From positions 124,001 through 188,000 of the forward strand of contig NZ_JAQWFR010000002.1 in assembly GCF_029238675.1 (NCBI RefSeq): DNA of 64,000 nucleotides, given 5' to 3'. The notes below the pieces were generated by a model that saw only the letters and a program-made list of their open reading frames with translations, was not told the origin of the DNA and did not search any database. Positions 34,707 to 44,244 of the stretch are shown here, piece by piece. A program made the position numbers and the translations under genes. The DNA comes from Oceanicoccus sp. Lineage in GTDB: Bacteria; Pseudomonadota; Gammaproteobacteria; Pseudomonadales; Dasaniaceae. How positions within the stretch are numbered: the first letter of the stretch is position 1; each line of letters starts with the position of its first letter.

Positions 34707-35672
34707 CTATGCTACGGGCACTTGTCGTAATAACTCTCCTACCACCTGGTCGGCGCTAATTCCGTTGGCTTCCGCTTCAAAGCTTAGGATCAGCCTGTGG
34801 CGTAATACATCGGCGGCAACTGCTTGTACATCGTCGGGACTGACAAAGTCCCTGTCGTTGATCCATGCGTGGGCGCGGGCGCAACTGTCGAGGGCGATGG
34901 TGCCTCGAGGGCTGGCACCAAATTCTATCCATGCAGCCAGTTCACTGCTGTAGTTACCGGGTTCACGGCTGGCCATAATCAGTTGCACAATATATTCCTC
35001 AACCGCAGGGGCGGCATGCAAAGCAAGAATCTGCTGTCTGGCGGAAAAAATGGTTTGTTGTGGTACTGGTGTAGGTGTTGGAATCGGCTCGGCGTTTTGG
35101 ATGGACTCATCGCGGACTAATTGCAGAATCTTACGCTCGGCATCGACATTGGGGTAATCCACTCGCACATGCATTAAAAAACGATCTAGCTGGGCTTCAG
35201 GTAGTGGGTAGGTACCTTCCTGTTCAATCGGGTTTTGTGTGGCCATCACTAAAAACAGTTCGGGTAAGGGATAGGTGGTTTTGCCTACACTGACTTGCCG
35301 CTCTGCCATGGCCTCTAATAGAGCGGATTGCACCTTGGCAGGGGCACGATTAATTTCATCGGCCAATACCAGGTTATGAAAAATCGGCCCTTGCTGGAAT
35401 TGGAAACTGCCATCTTCGGGGCGGTAGACATCGGTACCGGTCACATCGCCGGGCAGTAAGTCGGGGGTAAACTGAACGCGGTGAAAGTCACCTTCAATAC
35501 CATCAGCCAGGGTTTTGATGGCCTTGGTTTTGGCTAGCCCGGGGGCACCTTCAACCAGTAAGTGGCCGTTGGCTAACAGGGCGATTAATAGGCGCTCAAC
35601 CAGGGCTTGCTGGCCAATAATCTGGCTTTCCAACCAGGTCTTTAAGGTGTTGACTGTGTTTTGTTCACTCAT
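34707..35672 (-). CDS. MoxR family AAA+ ATPase
   Basis: 321 residues with Walker A GAPGLAKT, Walker B LVLADEINRA, the ATQNPIEQEGTYPLPEAQLDRF sensor/arginine region and a C-terminal lid. MoxR ATPases are chaperone-like and act on VWA proteins encoded beside them. It is the first gene of the six-gene bat operon; the promoter should lie within 35673-35760. Confidence 0.93.
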   Translation of the reverse strand: MSEQNTVNTLKTWLESQIIGQQALVERLLIALLANGHLLVEGAPGLAKTKAIKTLADGIEGDFHRVQFTPDLLPGDVTGTDVYRPEDGSFQFQQGPIFHNLVLADEINRAPAKVQSALLEAMAERQVSVGKTTYPLPELFLVMATQNPIEQEGTYPLPEAQLDRFLMHVRVDYPNVDAERKILQLVRDESIQNAEPIPTPTPVPQQTIFSARQQILALHAAPAVEEYIVQLIMASREPGNYSSELAAWIEFGASPRGTIALDSCARAHAWINDRDFVSPDDVQAVAADVLRHRLILSFEAEANGISADQVVGELLRQVPVA

Positions 35673-35737
35673 TATTGCGTTTATCTTCCGTATGTTGGTC
35701 TGGGAATAATATCGTTTCTGGCATTGTTTGCCCGTAG

Positions 35738-35755
35738 GGTGGATTGTAATCCACC
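35738..35755. repeat. repeat family A palindrome, copy 4
   Basis: GGTGGATT-GT-AATCCACC, flanked by CCGTAG and CTGTG, lies in the 290-bp divergent region between moxR and the glutamate dehydrogenase gene. The arms extend to 11 bp including the outer AGG/CCT. Confidence 0.75.
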
Positions 35756-35962
35756 CTGTGTCCCGGGTGGGGTTTTCCCCAAGCTAAGTGTCTTATACGG
35801 GAGATATTTGACTCTTTATGGGGGACAAGTTCCAACCGCGCTGGCTATTGTACAAATTTCTATCAAAATCGGTAGCTTAAGCTAAACTTTTAAAGCAAAT
35901 ATCTGGAATAAACAAGTTCAAAATAAACTCTACTGTACATCGTTTATGAAATAGGAACAGAT

Positions 35963-38900
35963 ATGGTCATTAATCAGGGAAAGGACAGGTTAGTTGCACA
36001 AGTGGTTGCACTAATACACGAGCGGTTGCCCGCGGATGAGGCAAGCTCAGTCACTGAATTTGCCAATCAATATTTTACCGGTTATGCCTGCGAAGATATT
36101 ATGTCGCGGGAGGTGTCGGATATTTCTGCAGCTATTATGGGAAGTTGGGCGTTTATCCAGCGGCATGATATTGCATCTCCCAAGGTGAGGGTATTTAACC
36201 CCGATTATAAAAAGCATGGTTGGCAACTTGGCAGGACGGTGATAGCTGTTCTTGCTCGCAATACTCCCTTTATTACCGAATCCATCCGCGGTGAGTTGAA
36301 CCGTCGTAATATTGTTATCCATACCCTGCATAGCACTATTTTTTCTATGATCAGGGACCAGCAGCACCAGCTTAGTGAGTTGTTACCTGCCCGTTCCGTA
36401 ATGAAAGCGCCAGAGGGCCACCAGCAGAGTGAAGAGGTTTTGCTATATGTTGAAATAGGGCATTGTACTGATCAGGCCGAGCTGGCTGATATTACCGCAA
36501 CGTTAAACAGCATATTGTCAGAGATCTTTTTGGTGGTCGATGATTATGAGGCCATGACCGCCTGTGCCAAACTGGCAATTGCCGATGCTAAAAACCTCCC
36601 TTCAAAGCAAAGTGCTATTAATGATGATGTGCCTGAGTTTATTCAATGGATGATCGATGATCATTTCACCTTTTTGGGTTATGAAAAATTACAGGTGGAT
36701 TACAGTGGTAGTGAACCCAGTGTTTCCCGTGTGGAAGGTTCTGCCTTAGGTCTATTAAGACAGAGGCAATCTCTTGGTGGTACCGATGTCTACAATTCTA
36801 TTAAAGCGGCAGCCACACCTGAGGCACTGATGGAACGCTCCATTATGTTTGCTAAATCATCGGTTCGCTCCCGCGTTCATCGTTTGGTTTACCCTGATTA
36901 TATGATGCTGCGCTGTTTTGATGAACAGGGACGACTGATTGCCAAGCATCGTTTTTTGGGGATGTATACCGCTGATGTATATAACCTCACACCAACACTG
37001 ATTCCATTGATTCGTGGCAAGGTTCAAGCGGTATTGGATCGCTCAGGTCTGGATTTAAATACCCATGAGGGCAAAGATTTAATCAGGTTGTTAGATGTTT
37101 TTCCCCGAGATGAATTATTCCAGGCTAGCGTTGATGAATTGCTGTCCACCACAATGGCGGTGAATAAGATTCAGGAGCGGCGTCAGGTGCGCTTATTTAT
37201 TCGCTATGACGTTTACCGGAAGTTTGTTAACTGCCTGGTGTATATGCCCAGGGATATTTACCATACCCAGCTGAGAATGAAGCTGGAGGCTCTACTCCGT
37301 GATGCCTTTGGTGCCAAAGAATGTGAGTTTACTACCTATTTTTCTGAATCGATTTTATCGCGTACTCATTTTGTGTTGCGGGTTGACCCCAAGCATGAAA
37401 TTACTGTGCATTCTAAATCACTGGAAGAGGAAGTCGTTAAAGTGACTATGTCGTGGAAAGAACATTTAAAAAATCACCTGACAGAAGAATTTGGCGATGA
37501 GCAGGGTTCGCTGCTGATTGATAACTACGGAGATGCCTTTAGCCCAGGTTATATGGATGATTTTGAGCCCCGTGCTGCCATTAATGATATTAGAAAAATT
37601 AACGGACTTAATGGCGACGGTGATATAGCGATGAGTTTTTATCGTCGTCTGGGGGATGCGCAGGAGGCAGTGTACTTTCGATTAATCCATTTAACCAGCC
37701 CCTTGTCTTTATCGGATGTGATGCCGATTTTAGAAAATCTGGGCCTGCGGGTTGAGAGTGAGCACCCCTATGGCATTAAGCGCAAAGACGGACAAAGTAT
37801 CTGGGTGCACGAGTTTAGGTTGACCTATGGCCTGGATACTCATATTGATTTACAGAATGTTACCGAGACCTTTCAGCAAGCTTTTCTCCGTATTTGGTCA
37901 GGGGACGCTGAGAGTGATGCCTTTAATAAACTGATTTTAGGCACTCGTTTGGATTGGCGTGCCATTGCTATGCTGCGGGCTTACTCTCGCTATATGAAGC
38001 AGATTCAGTTTAATTTTAGTGGGGATTATATTGCCGAGACATTGTGCAATCACCTGGTGCTTAGCAACAGTATCGTCGAGTTATTTAATATTCGCTTTTC
38101 CTGCGATTGGACCGGCACTAAAGCAGAAAGGCTAGAGGCTGAACAGGATATGGAGCGGTCCATTATTACTGCATTGGATGGTGTGGAAAACCTCAGCGAA
38201 GACCGAATCATTCGTCAGTATTTAGCCTTGATTAAGGCTACCCTAAGAACCAATTACTTTCAGGAGTGCGCTGAAGGCAAACGTCATAACTACTTCTCGT
38301 TTAAATTATCACCCGGTTTAATTCCCGATGTGCCGTTGCCGGTGCCTATGTTTGAGATTTTCGTCTATTCATCGCGGGTAGAAGGTGTGCATTTGCGCGG
38401 CGGTAAAGTGGCCCGTGGTGGCTTGCGTTGGTCGGATCGTTTAGAAGATTTTCGCACTGAAGTGTTGGGTCTGGTCAAAGCCCAGCAGGTTAAAAACGCG
38501 GTTATTGTACCGATGGGGGCCAAGGGTGGTTTTGTGGCTAAACAGCCACCCACTGAAGGTGGGCGTGAGGCCTTTCAGCAAGAGGGTATTGCTTGCTATA
38601 AAACCTTTATTCAGGGCCTGCTGGATGTTACTGATAATCTGGTCGAGGGTAATGTCGTCCCTCCAAAACAGGTTGTACGTAAAGATGAAGATGATACCTA
38701 TCTGGTGGTTGCGGCTGACAAGGGTACAGCTACCTTTTCTGATATCGCCAATGAGCTATCAACCCATGCCGGCTTCTGGCTGGGGGATGCTTTTGCCTCC
38801 GGTGGCAGTGCTGGTTATGACCATAAAAAAATGGGCATTACCGCAAAAGGTGCCTGGGTCTCGGTGCAGCGTCACTTCCGGGAGTTGGGTATTAATGTTC

Positions 38901-40831
38901 AGGATACTGACTTTACCGTTGTCGGTATTGGCGATATGGGTGGCGATGTCTTTGGCAACGGTATGCTGTTATCTGAACATATCCAGTTAGTGTGCGCCTT
39001 TAACCATATGCATATCTTTATTGACCCCAATCCGGATTCTGCAGCGAGTTTTAAAGAGCGTAAGCGTTTGTTTGAAATGCCGCGTTCCAGTTGGGAGGAT
39101 TATGAAGCGTCGCTAATTTCCAAAGGCGGCGGTATTTTTAAACGGGCAGCCAAGTCCATTGATATCTCCCCGCAAATGCAGCAGCGTTTCGATATTGCCG
39201 AAAGCAAATTAACCCCCACAGCATTGCTGACAGCAGTATTAAAAGCACCGGTTGATCTGCTTTGGAATGGTGGCATCGGTACCTATGTTAAAGCCAGTAG
39301 CGAATCCCATGCGGATGTTGGTGATAAGGCGAATGATGTACTAAGGGTCGATGCTAAAGAGCTTCGCTGCAAGGTCATCGGTGAGGGCGGTAACCTGGGT
39401 GTCACCCAATTATCCCGGGTAGAGTTTGCCTTGCAGGGTGGCCGCTCCAATACCGACTTTATTGACAATGCGGCAGGTGTTGATTGCTCTGACCATGAAG
39501 TGAATATCAAAATTCTACTGAATGAAGTGGTTGCCAATGATGAAATGACTGAGAAGCAACGCAATATTCTATTGGAAGAAATGACCGACAGTGTTGCTGA
39601 TTTGGTATTGGAAAATAACTACCGCCAAACTGGTGCACTCAGTATGGCTGAGAGCGATGCCGTTATGCGCGGTGGTGAATATCGCCGCCTGATCCAGACT
39701 CTGGAATCCAGTGGAAAACTGAATCGCGCGCTTGAGTTTATTCCCGAAGAAGATGTTTTGCAGGAACGAAAGGCTATGGGCAAGGGCTTAACTCGCCCGG
39801 AATTATCGGTGCTGATTTCCTATGTAAAATCGGAGTTAAAAGAGGAGCTGGCAAATACCGATGTGCCTGATGACCAGTATATGTTAGCTGCAGTTGAGAC
39901 CGCTTTCCCGCAGCGTTTGCGGGATGATTTTAATGGCTTGGTGCATAACCACCGCCTACGCAAAGAAATTATTGCTACCCAGTTAGCCAACGATATGGTT
40001 AATCATATGGGCATTACCTTTGTTGAACGTTTGGTTCAATCTACGGGTGCTAACAGCAGCGATATTGTTCGCGCTTATGTTACCGCCAGGGATGTTTTTG
40101 ATATGCCTAATTTGTGGGCACAGATTGAGGCGTTGGATTATAAGGTCAGCTCTGAGGTGCAAACGGAATTAATGTCTGAGTTAATGCGTTTGGTGCGCCG
40201 AGCCAGTCGCTGGTTTATTCGCAATCGCCGTGGTTTGATTGAGCCTGCGGTTGAGGTGGCGAACTTTAAGCAGGCTGTTGGTGATTTGCATGAAGTCCTG
40301 CCAACTATTTTGCGGGGTGACCTCAAGGAAATACGTTACAATATTTGCCAACAGTATATTTCACAGGGAGTCCCCCAGGAATTGGCCAGCGCTATTGCCA
40401 GCGTGCGTGAGCTGTATCCTTTCCTCGGCATTATAGAAGCATCCCAGTCTATGGATGTGGCACCTGCAAAAGTAGCCGACTTATTTTTCTGTCTGGCAGA
40501 TAGGCTGGAACTTGATTGGTTTGCCAAACAAATCTCGGATTTAAAAATTGATAACTACTGGCAAGCGATGGCCAGGGAGACCTATCGCGATGACCTGGAG
40601 TGGCAGTTACGGACGTTAACCGAAGGAGCTATGCGCCATATTTGCCAGAAGGGTGATGTTGAAGCCTGTATCGAACGCTGGATGGAACAGCAGCATTTAT
40701 TGGTTGATCGTTGGCGCATTATGCTGGCAAAATTGCATGCCACAGATGTTCATGAATTTGCCATGTACTCTGTTGCTATACGAGAACTGTTAGATATGGC
40801 GCAGAGTAGTAAGTATGGCGAAGTGGCTTAG
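35963..40831 (+). CDS. gdhB: NAD-specific glutamate dehydrogenase, large (about 180-kDa) type
   Basis: 1622 residues, matching the family length of about 1600. The N-terminal half has the ACT-like regulatory regions, and the catalytic core begins near residue 810 with RGGKVARGGLRWSDRLEDFRTEVLGLVKAQQVKNAVIVPMGAKGG. The nucleotide-binding part follows (VVGIGDMGGDVFGNGML). It deaminates glutamate to 2-oxoglutarate with NAD+. AGGAAC precedes the ATG. The DUF2835 gene follows after 26 bp. It has been studied in Pseudomonas and Janthinobacterium, where it is allosterically regulated. Confidence 0.95.
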   Translation: MVINQGKDRLVAQVVALIHERLPADEASSVTEFANQYFTGYACEDIMSREVSDISAAIMGSWAFIQRHDIASPKVRVFNPDYKKHGWQLGRTVIAVLARNTPFITESIRGELNRRNIVIHTLHSTIFSMIRDQQHQLSELLPARSVMKAPEGHQQSEEVLLYVEIGHCTDQAELADITATLNSILSEIFLVVDDYEAMTACAKLAIADAKNLPSKQSAINDDVPEFIQWMIDDHFTFLGYEKLQVDYSGSEPSVSRVEGSALGLLRQRQSLGGTDVYNSIKAAATPEALMERSIMFAKSSVRSRVHRLVYPDYMMLRCFDEQGRLIAKHRFLGMYTADVYNLTPTLIPLIRGKVQAVLDRSGLDLNTHEGKDLIRLLDVFPRDELFQASVDELLSTTMAVNKIQERRQVRLFIRYDVYRKFVNCLVYMPRDIYHTQLRMKLEALLRDAFGAKECEFTTYFSESILSRTHFVLRVDPKHEITVHSKSLEEEVVKVTMSWKEHLKNHLTEEFGDEQGSLLIDNYGDAFSPGYMDDFEPRAAINDIRKINGLNGDGDIAMSFYRRLGDAQEAVYFRLIHLTSPLSLSDVMPILENLGLRVESEHPYGIKRKDGQSIWVHEFRLTYGLDTHIDLQNVTETFQQAFLRIWSGDAESDAFNKLILGTRLDWRAIAMLRAYSRYMKQIQFNFSGDYIAETLCNHLVLSNSIVELFNIRFSCDWTGTKAERLEAEQDMERSIITALDGVENLSEDRIIRQYLALIKATLRTNYFQECAEGKRHNYFSFKLSPGLIPDVPLPVPMFEIFVYSSRVEGVHLRGGKVARGGLRWSDRLEDFRTEVLGLVKAQQVKNAVIVPMGAKGGFVAKQPPTEGGREAFQQEGIACYKTFIQGLLDVTDNLVEGNVVPPKQVVRKDEDDTYLVVAADKGTATFSDIANELSTHAGFWLGDAFASGGSAGYDHKKMGITAKGAWVSVQRHFRELGINVQDTDFTVVGIGDMGGDVFGNGMLLSEHIQLVCAFNHMHIFIDPNPDSAASFKERKRLFEMPRSSWEDYEASLISKGGGIFKRAAKSIDISPQMQQRFDIAESKLTPTALLTAVLKAPVDLLWNGGIGTYVKASSESHADVGDKANDVLRVDAKELRCKVIGEGGNLGVTQLSRVEFALQGGRSNTDFIDNAAGVDCSDHEVNIKILLNEVVANDEMTEKQRNILLEEMTDSVADLVLENNYRQTGALSMAESDAVMRGGEYRRLIQTLESSGKLNRALEFIPEEDVLQERKAMGKGLTRPELSVLISYVKSELKEELANTDVPDDQYMLAAVETAFPQRLRDDFNGLVHNHRLRKEIIATQLANDMVNHMGITFVERLVQSTGANSSDIVRAYVTARDVFDMPNLWAQIEALDYKVSSEVQTELMSELMRLVRRASRWFIRNRRGLIEPAVEVANFKQAVGDLHEVLPTILRGDLKEIRYNICQQYISQGVPQELASAIASVRELYPFLGIIEASQSMDVAPAKVADLFFCLADRLELDWFAKQISDLKIDNYWQAMARETYRDDLEWQLRTLTEGAMRHICQKGDVEACIERWMEQQHLLVDRWRIMLAKLHATDVHEFAMYSVAIRELLDMAQSSKYGEVA

Positions 40832-40857
40832 CAAGATGGTAGTTAACAATTTAGCTT

Positions 40858-41076
40858 ATGCGTACAGTAATAGTTGATATTTCAATCTCGGCGGATGAGT
40901 TTATCAAACAGTACCAGTTTTCCAGTGCGGTGGTTTCAACCCATAGCCGAGATGGCCGCAGTGTACGTTTCCCCGCTAATATTTTGCAGCGTTTTATTAC
41001 TCACGCTGGTGTGAAAGGCAGCTTTCGTATTCAGTTTGATAACAACGGAAAATTTAGCGGAATCGAAAAACTGTAG
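40858..41076 (+). CDS. DUF2835 family protein
   Basis: 72 residues. It matches the small DUF2835 family (ISADEFIKQYQFSSAVVSTHSRDGRSVRFPANILQRFI, then GSFRIQFDNNGKFSGIEKL), which is common in gammaproteobacteria and has no known function. It is probably co-transcribed with the glutamate dehydrogenase gene. A family A palindrome starts at the stop codon. Confidence 0.85.
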   Translation: MRTVIVDISISADEFIKQYQFSSAVVSTHSRDGRSVRFPANILQRFITHAGVKGSFRIQFDNNGKFSGIEKL

Positions 41077-41094
41077 GATGGATTAGAATCCACC
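41077..41094. repeat. repeat family A palindrome, copy 5 (imperfect)
   Basis: GATGGATT-AG-AATCCACC differs from the consensus by one base in the left arm. It follows the DUF2835 stop directly. Confidence 0.65.
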
Positions 41095-41130
41095 TCAGCT
41101 CTTGCATCTCGTTTACGTTTTCTTTCTATT

Positions 41131-41312
41131 CGTCATTCCCGCGAAGGCGGGAATCCAGCCTGCATGCTTACGCTGTCCGGGATAAATATGGCCTCATTGC
41201 ACCAAAGGCCGCAACCCCCACCTAATACCTTGGCGCCGCTAACCACAAAAACCACCAGCATTACATAAGAAGAATTATCCCGCACAGCAATGCGCCCCCG
41301 CGGGAATGACGT
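41131..41312. mobile_element. composite repeat: family B ends enclosing a family C element
   Basis: The left end CGTCATTCCCGCG (41131) and right end CCGCGGGAATGACG (about 41298-41311) are family B type. Between them lies a family C element with ends near 41165-41185 and 41273-41294. The right part matches the left part of the element at 27675 in inverse orientation. The block may be a nested insertion or a composite variant. No gene is present. Confidence 0.6.
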
Positions 41313-41341
41313 CTTTTTTTAGAAGAGAATTTATGAGAAAG

Positions 41342-41364
41342 CAGTAGATTTTAATCCACTCTAC
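41342..41364. repeat. degenerate repeat family A copy 6
   Basis: CAGTAGATTTTAATCCACTCTACC is a decayed copy of the family A palindrome. It overlaps the last codons of the pyrDK gene, whose C-terminal SGRVD is partly coded by it. Confidence 0.5.
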
Positions 41365-43066
41365 CTGACAAAAACGGCCCATCAACACAAAGCCTTCTAC
41401 CATCCGGTGCATTACAGGCTCCACAAATACCCACGCCACATTTCGTCATATAGTCGATAGCACTATGAATTTGTTCATCGCGACAAAACTCTTTCTGCAC
41501 AGCAACCGCAGCATGTACCATGGGCTCCGGGCCGCAATTATAGAAATACAAATTATCTAACTGCTCTGGTGATAATTCTTGCAAGCGCTTGCGTAGCATC
41601 TCAGTGACTAAGCCGTGATGACCTCGGCTGCCATCATCGGTGGCAATATGCAAGGTACTAATATCTTCACATTCTTGGGTAAAGTACAGGCGGTCAGCAC
41701 TACGGGCACCGACAAAAATTTCAGCTTTGTTTTCACCCTCACCGCCCAGATCGCGGGCAATCTGGTAAACCGCCGCCAAACCGGTGCCGCCACTAACGGC
41801 CATAATTTTAGCGCCTTCAGGGGGTTGCACAGGAATACCATGTGGGCCACGGACATAGGCTTCGGTGCCTACTTCCAGTTTAATTAACCGGTCAGTAAAT
41901 TCACCAAGGTTAATCACCACTAATGAGAAAGGGTCATCGATTAAAGCAGAAAACGGTTTTTCCCCTAAACCGGGAATCCATAAAAAGATAAATTCACCGG
42001 CTTGTACTCCCACCTTTTTATCAAAGGTCAAAATAGAAATATCTTCACTGACTTTTTCATTCTTAACCAAAGTGACAGGGTCAAAGCCCATATCAATATC
42101 ATAACGAATTAATGATTCTGCGTTATCCGTACCGCGCTCAAGGTCAGCTGTTAGAGTGGTGAAGTAGTCAGCTATCTGCTGGGTAGTCATGCCGACTAAA
42201 GCAGAGCCTATACCAAAGATGCTGGCGCCGGCGCCTTTAAAGGAGCGCACATTATCAGCACTGCTAATGCCGCCGCAGCCAATAACGGGGATGCTAACAG
42301 CCTCGGCAATTTCACTGGCGCATTTAAGGGCAATGGGTAGTACACCTTTACCGGACATACCGCCCAAGCCATTACTTAATACCGGCGCGCCATGACTATA
42401 ATGGCTACCAGGCCCCAGGGTATTAATGGCACAGATGGCATCGGCGCCACCTTGTTCCGCAGCTTTGGCAATTTCAGCGATATTAGGCACATTGGGGGTT
42501 AATTTGGGTACAACCGGCACATCAACCGCCGCTTTAACCGCCGCCGTGATTTCCCTGACCAAGTCAGGGTCTTGTCCCATGGCCATACCGTAGCCCTTGG
42601 CATGTGGGCAGGAGAGGTTGAGCTCCAGTCCGTCAGCATGGGGCGCCATAATCCTGGCCACTTCAACATACTCTTCCACGCTGCCACCAAAGATAGAGAC
42701 CAGTAAAAAGCGGTCTTCGGGAATATTCAGCTCAGCCATAAGTTCGGCAGAGCGCTCAGCTCCCGGGTTGGTTAGGCCTACGGCATTGACGAAGTTACCC
42801 GGTGAATACTGGCTTAGAATCGGCTCGCGGTAGCCAGCCCTTGGAGTAGGGCCAATACTTTTGGTGGTCAAAACGCCCACTTCTGGGATTTGATCAAAAA
42901 AGGCCTGAATAATTGGGGCGGAGCAGGTCACAATGCCCGATGGGATAGTAAAGGGCGCAGATAGGCTTTTACCGAGGAATTCTGTTTTCAAGAGATGAAG
43001 TTCCAGTGCTGATGGTTTGGGAGGCGGTATTTTACAGATATCTGGGGGATAACGCACTACCTGCAC
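41351..43066 (-). CDS. dihydroorotate dehydrogenase B fused to its electron-transfer subunit (PyrD-PyrK fusion)
   Basis: 571 residues in two parts. Residues about 25-330 are class 1B dihydroorotate dehydrogenase-like: active-site Cys153 in LNLSCPHAKGYG, and FMN-binding VIGCGGISSADNVRSFKGAGASIFGIG. Residues about 340-571 are a PyrK-type ferredoxin reductase with FAD/NAD regions (DPFSLV, SGGTGLAAVY) and a 2Fe-2S motif at Cys543, 548, 551 and 560. PyrD and PyrK are normally separate. The open frame starts at GTG 43066, inside a repeat hairpin; TTG 42991 (LKTEFLGKSL) is a good alternative and matches the usual family N-terminus. It may oxidise dihydroorotate with NAD+ or reduce another pyrimidine or flavin substrate. 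Confidence 0.8.
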   Translation of the reverse strand: MQVVRYPPDICKIPPPKPSALELHLLKTEFLGKSLSAPFTIPSGIVTCSAPIIQAFFDQIPEVGVLTTKSIGPTPRAGYREPILSQYSPGNFVNAVGLTNPGAERSAELMAELNIPEDRFLLVSIFGGSVEEYVEVARIMAPHADGLELNLSCPHAKGYGMAMGQDPDLVREITAAVKAAVDVPVVPKLTPNVPNIAEIAKAAEQGGADAICAINTLGPGSHYSHGAPVLSNGLGGMSGKGVLPIALKCASEIAEAVSIPVIGCGGISSADNVRSFKGAGASIFGIGSALVGMTTQQIADYFTTLTADLERGTDNAESLIRYDIDMGFDPVTLVKNEKVSEDISILTFDKKVGVQAGEFIFLWIPGLGEKPFSALIDDPFSLVVINLGEFTDRLIKLEVGTEAYVRGPHGIPVQPPEGAKIMAVSGGTGLAAVYQIARDLGGEGENKAEIFVGARSADRLYFTQECEDISTLHIATDDGSRGHHGLVTEMLRKRLQELSPEQLDNLYFYNCGPEPMVHAAVAVQKEFCRDEQIHSAIDYMTKCGVGICGACNAPDGRRLCVDGPFLSGRVD

Positions 43067-43068
43067 TC

Positions 43069-43090
43069 CCGCTTTCGCGGGAGTGGTATG
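43069..43090. repeat. family B-like hairpin overlapping the upstream start of pyrDK
   Basis: ACTCCCGC-TTTC-GCGGGAGT lies at the GTG that opens the pyrDK frame. A stem in the ribosome-binding region would hinder initiation there, which favours the internal start. Confidence 0.6.
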
Positions 43091-43347
43091 TAAGGTGTTT
43101 TAAGTACGGTGTCTCCTATGGTTTTTAGGATAGCGGCTGGTATGCTTTTTGGAGTTCCTTTTGTTTTGCCGGTGCTTGCCTTTTTTACTACAGATAAAAT
43201 AAAGCTCTCCCTTGTGGGCTACGGCCTGGCGGAAAACATGATCTTCAGAGTTTGTGTGGCTGTTTTGCATAATATGATTTCCTTATCATCGGGCTGACCC
43301 GCTAGCGGGCCAGCAGCTTGGTGAATATTGATACATTTAATAAAAAA

Positions 43348-44004
43348 CTATCCGTTCTGTGATCGCTTACGGGCCATAACTACCCCGGACAAGGCGGTAA
43401 TAAACAACCATCCCGCAGCAGGAATGGGTACTTCGGCAACCGGTGTGTAACTTCCAGCACTGCCGGGAGTGCCTATATCTCCTGCGCCATAGCTTAAGTT
43501 GGCTGGTGTTAGGGCATAGCCTCCACTAATGATCTCAATGCTATTGCCGGGAGTACCAAACATCGAGCTGTTGTAGATAAGGCTATCAATCAAGCTGCCA
43601 TTAAATTCCAGGATAATGGCATCACTACTATTACCCAGCGTGAAATCGCTATAAACATAATCTGCGGTATAGCCGCCATTACTACTGCTATCGCCATTTC
43701 GCCCTAATACAAAATAGTCCCGGGGAGGGATCCATAAGGGCATTGCTGTGTTAATAGTGTGTTGATTGGAGCCATTGTCTCTTATATGCAGGCCATTGAG
43801 GTCAATGGGGTTGGAGGTGGTATTAAAAATCTCAAACCATTCTCCATTGCTGTCACTGACGGCGGCCGGGTTGGCCATCATTTCAGTGATAAGCACATTG
43901 CCGGGAAAAATTGCAGCCGGTGAAAAGTGAGAGAAAAGAGCGAGTGAACAAATAGTTAAGATGCGCTTGGATAAGCGTTGAAGTGCTGATAACTGCATAG
44001 TCAT
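43348..44004 (-). CDS. lamin-tail-domain surface protein with PEP-CTERM-like (VPxPA) sorting signal
   Basis: 218 residues: a signal peptide (ILTICSLALFSHFSPAAIF), a lamin tail domain (VLITEMMANPAAVSDSNGEWFEIFNTTSNPIDLNGLHIRD, through residues about 35-160), and a C-terminus with VPIPAAGWLF, a hydrophobic stretch and MARKRSQ. The last is an exosortase recognition signal of the VPxPAAxWLF type. The protein should be exported, cleaved and anchored or secreted by an exosortase, which is not in this window. The adhesive or matrix role is inferred. Confidence 0.83.
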   Translation of the reverse strand: MTMQLSALQRLSKRILTICSLALFSHFSPAAIFPGNVLITEMMANPAAVSDSNGEWFEIFNTTSNPIDLNGLHIRDNGSNQHTINTAMPLWIPPRDYFVLGRNGDSSSNGGYTADYVYSDFTLGNSSDAIILEFNGSLIDSLIYNSSMFGTPGNSIEIISGGYALTPANLSYGAGDIGTPGSAGSYTPVAEVPIPAAGWLFITALSGVVMARKRSQNG

Positions 44005-44244
44005 ATTCCTTATGTGTGGTTAATCCATTAGTGCCTAATCATTAGGCAAGTTGAATATATCAAAAAAAATTTAAAATGCAATCTAAATAGTTTTTAAGTT
44101 TTTCAAGGAGAGTAAGAGCTGATACTCCCCAGACTTTTTAGCAGGGAAAGCTGTATTTTTACCATTTTACTAGCTGTAAAAGTCACTAGTCTCTATGGCC
44201 AGCTACTCGTATTGTAATAAAAAATAACAAGAGATAAGTCTGCT

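Noticed and set aside
43109-43297. 62-codon hydrophobic open frame between pyrDK and the lamin-tail gene
   Set aside because: Weak start (GTG), no clear ribosome binding site and no recognisable family; a small membrane protein cannot be excluded.
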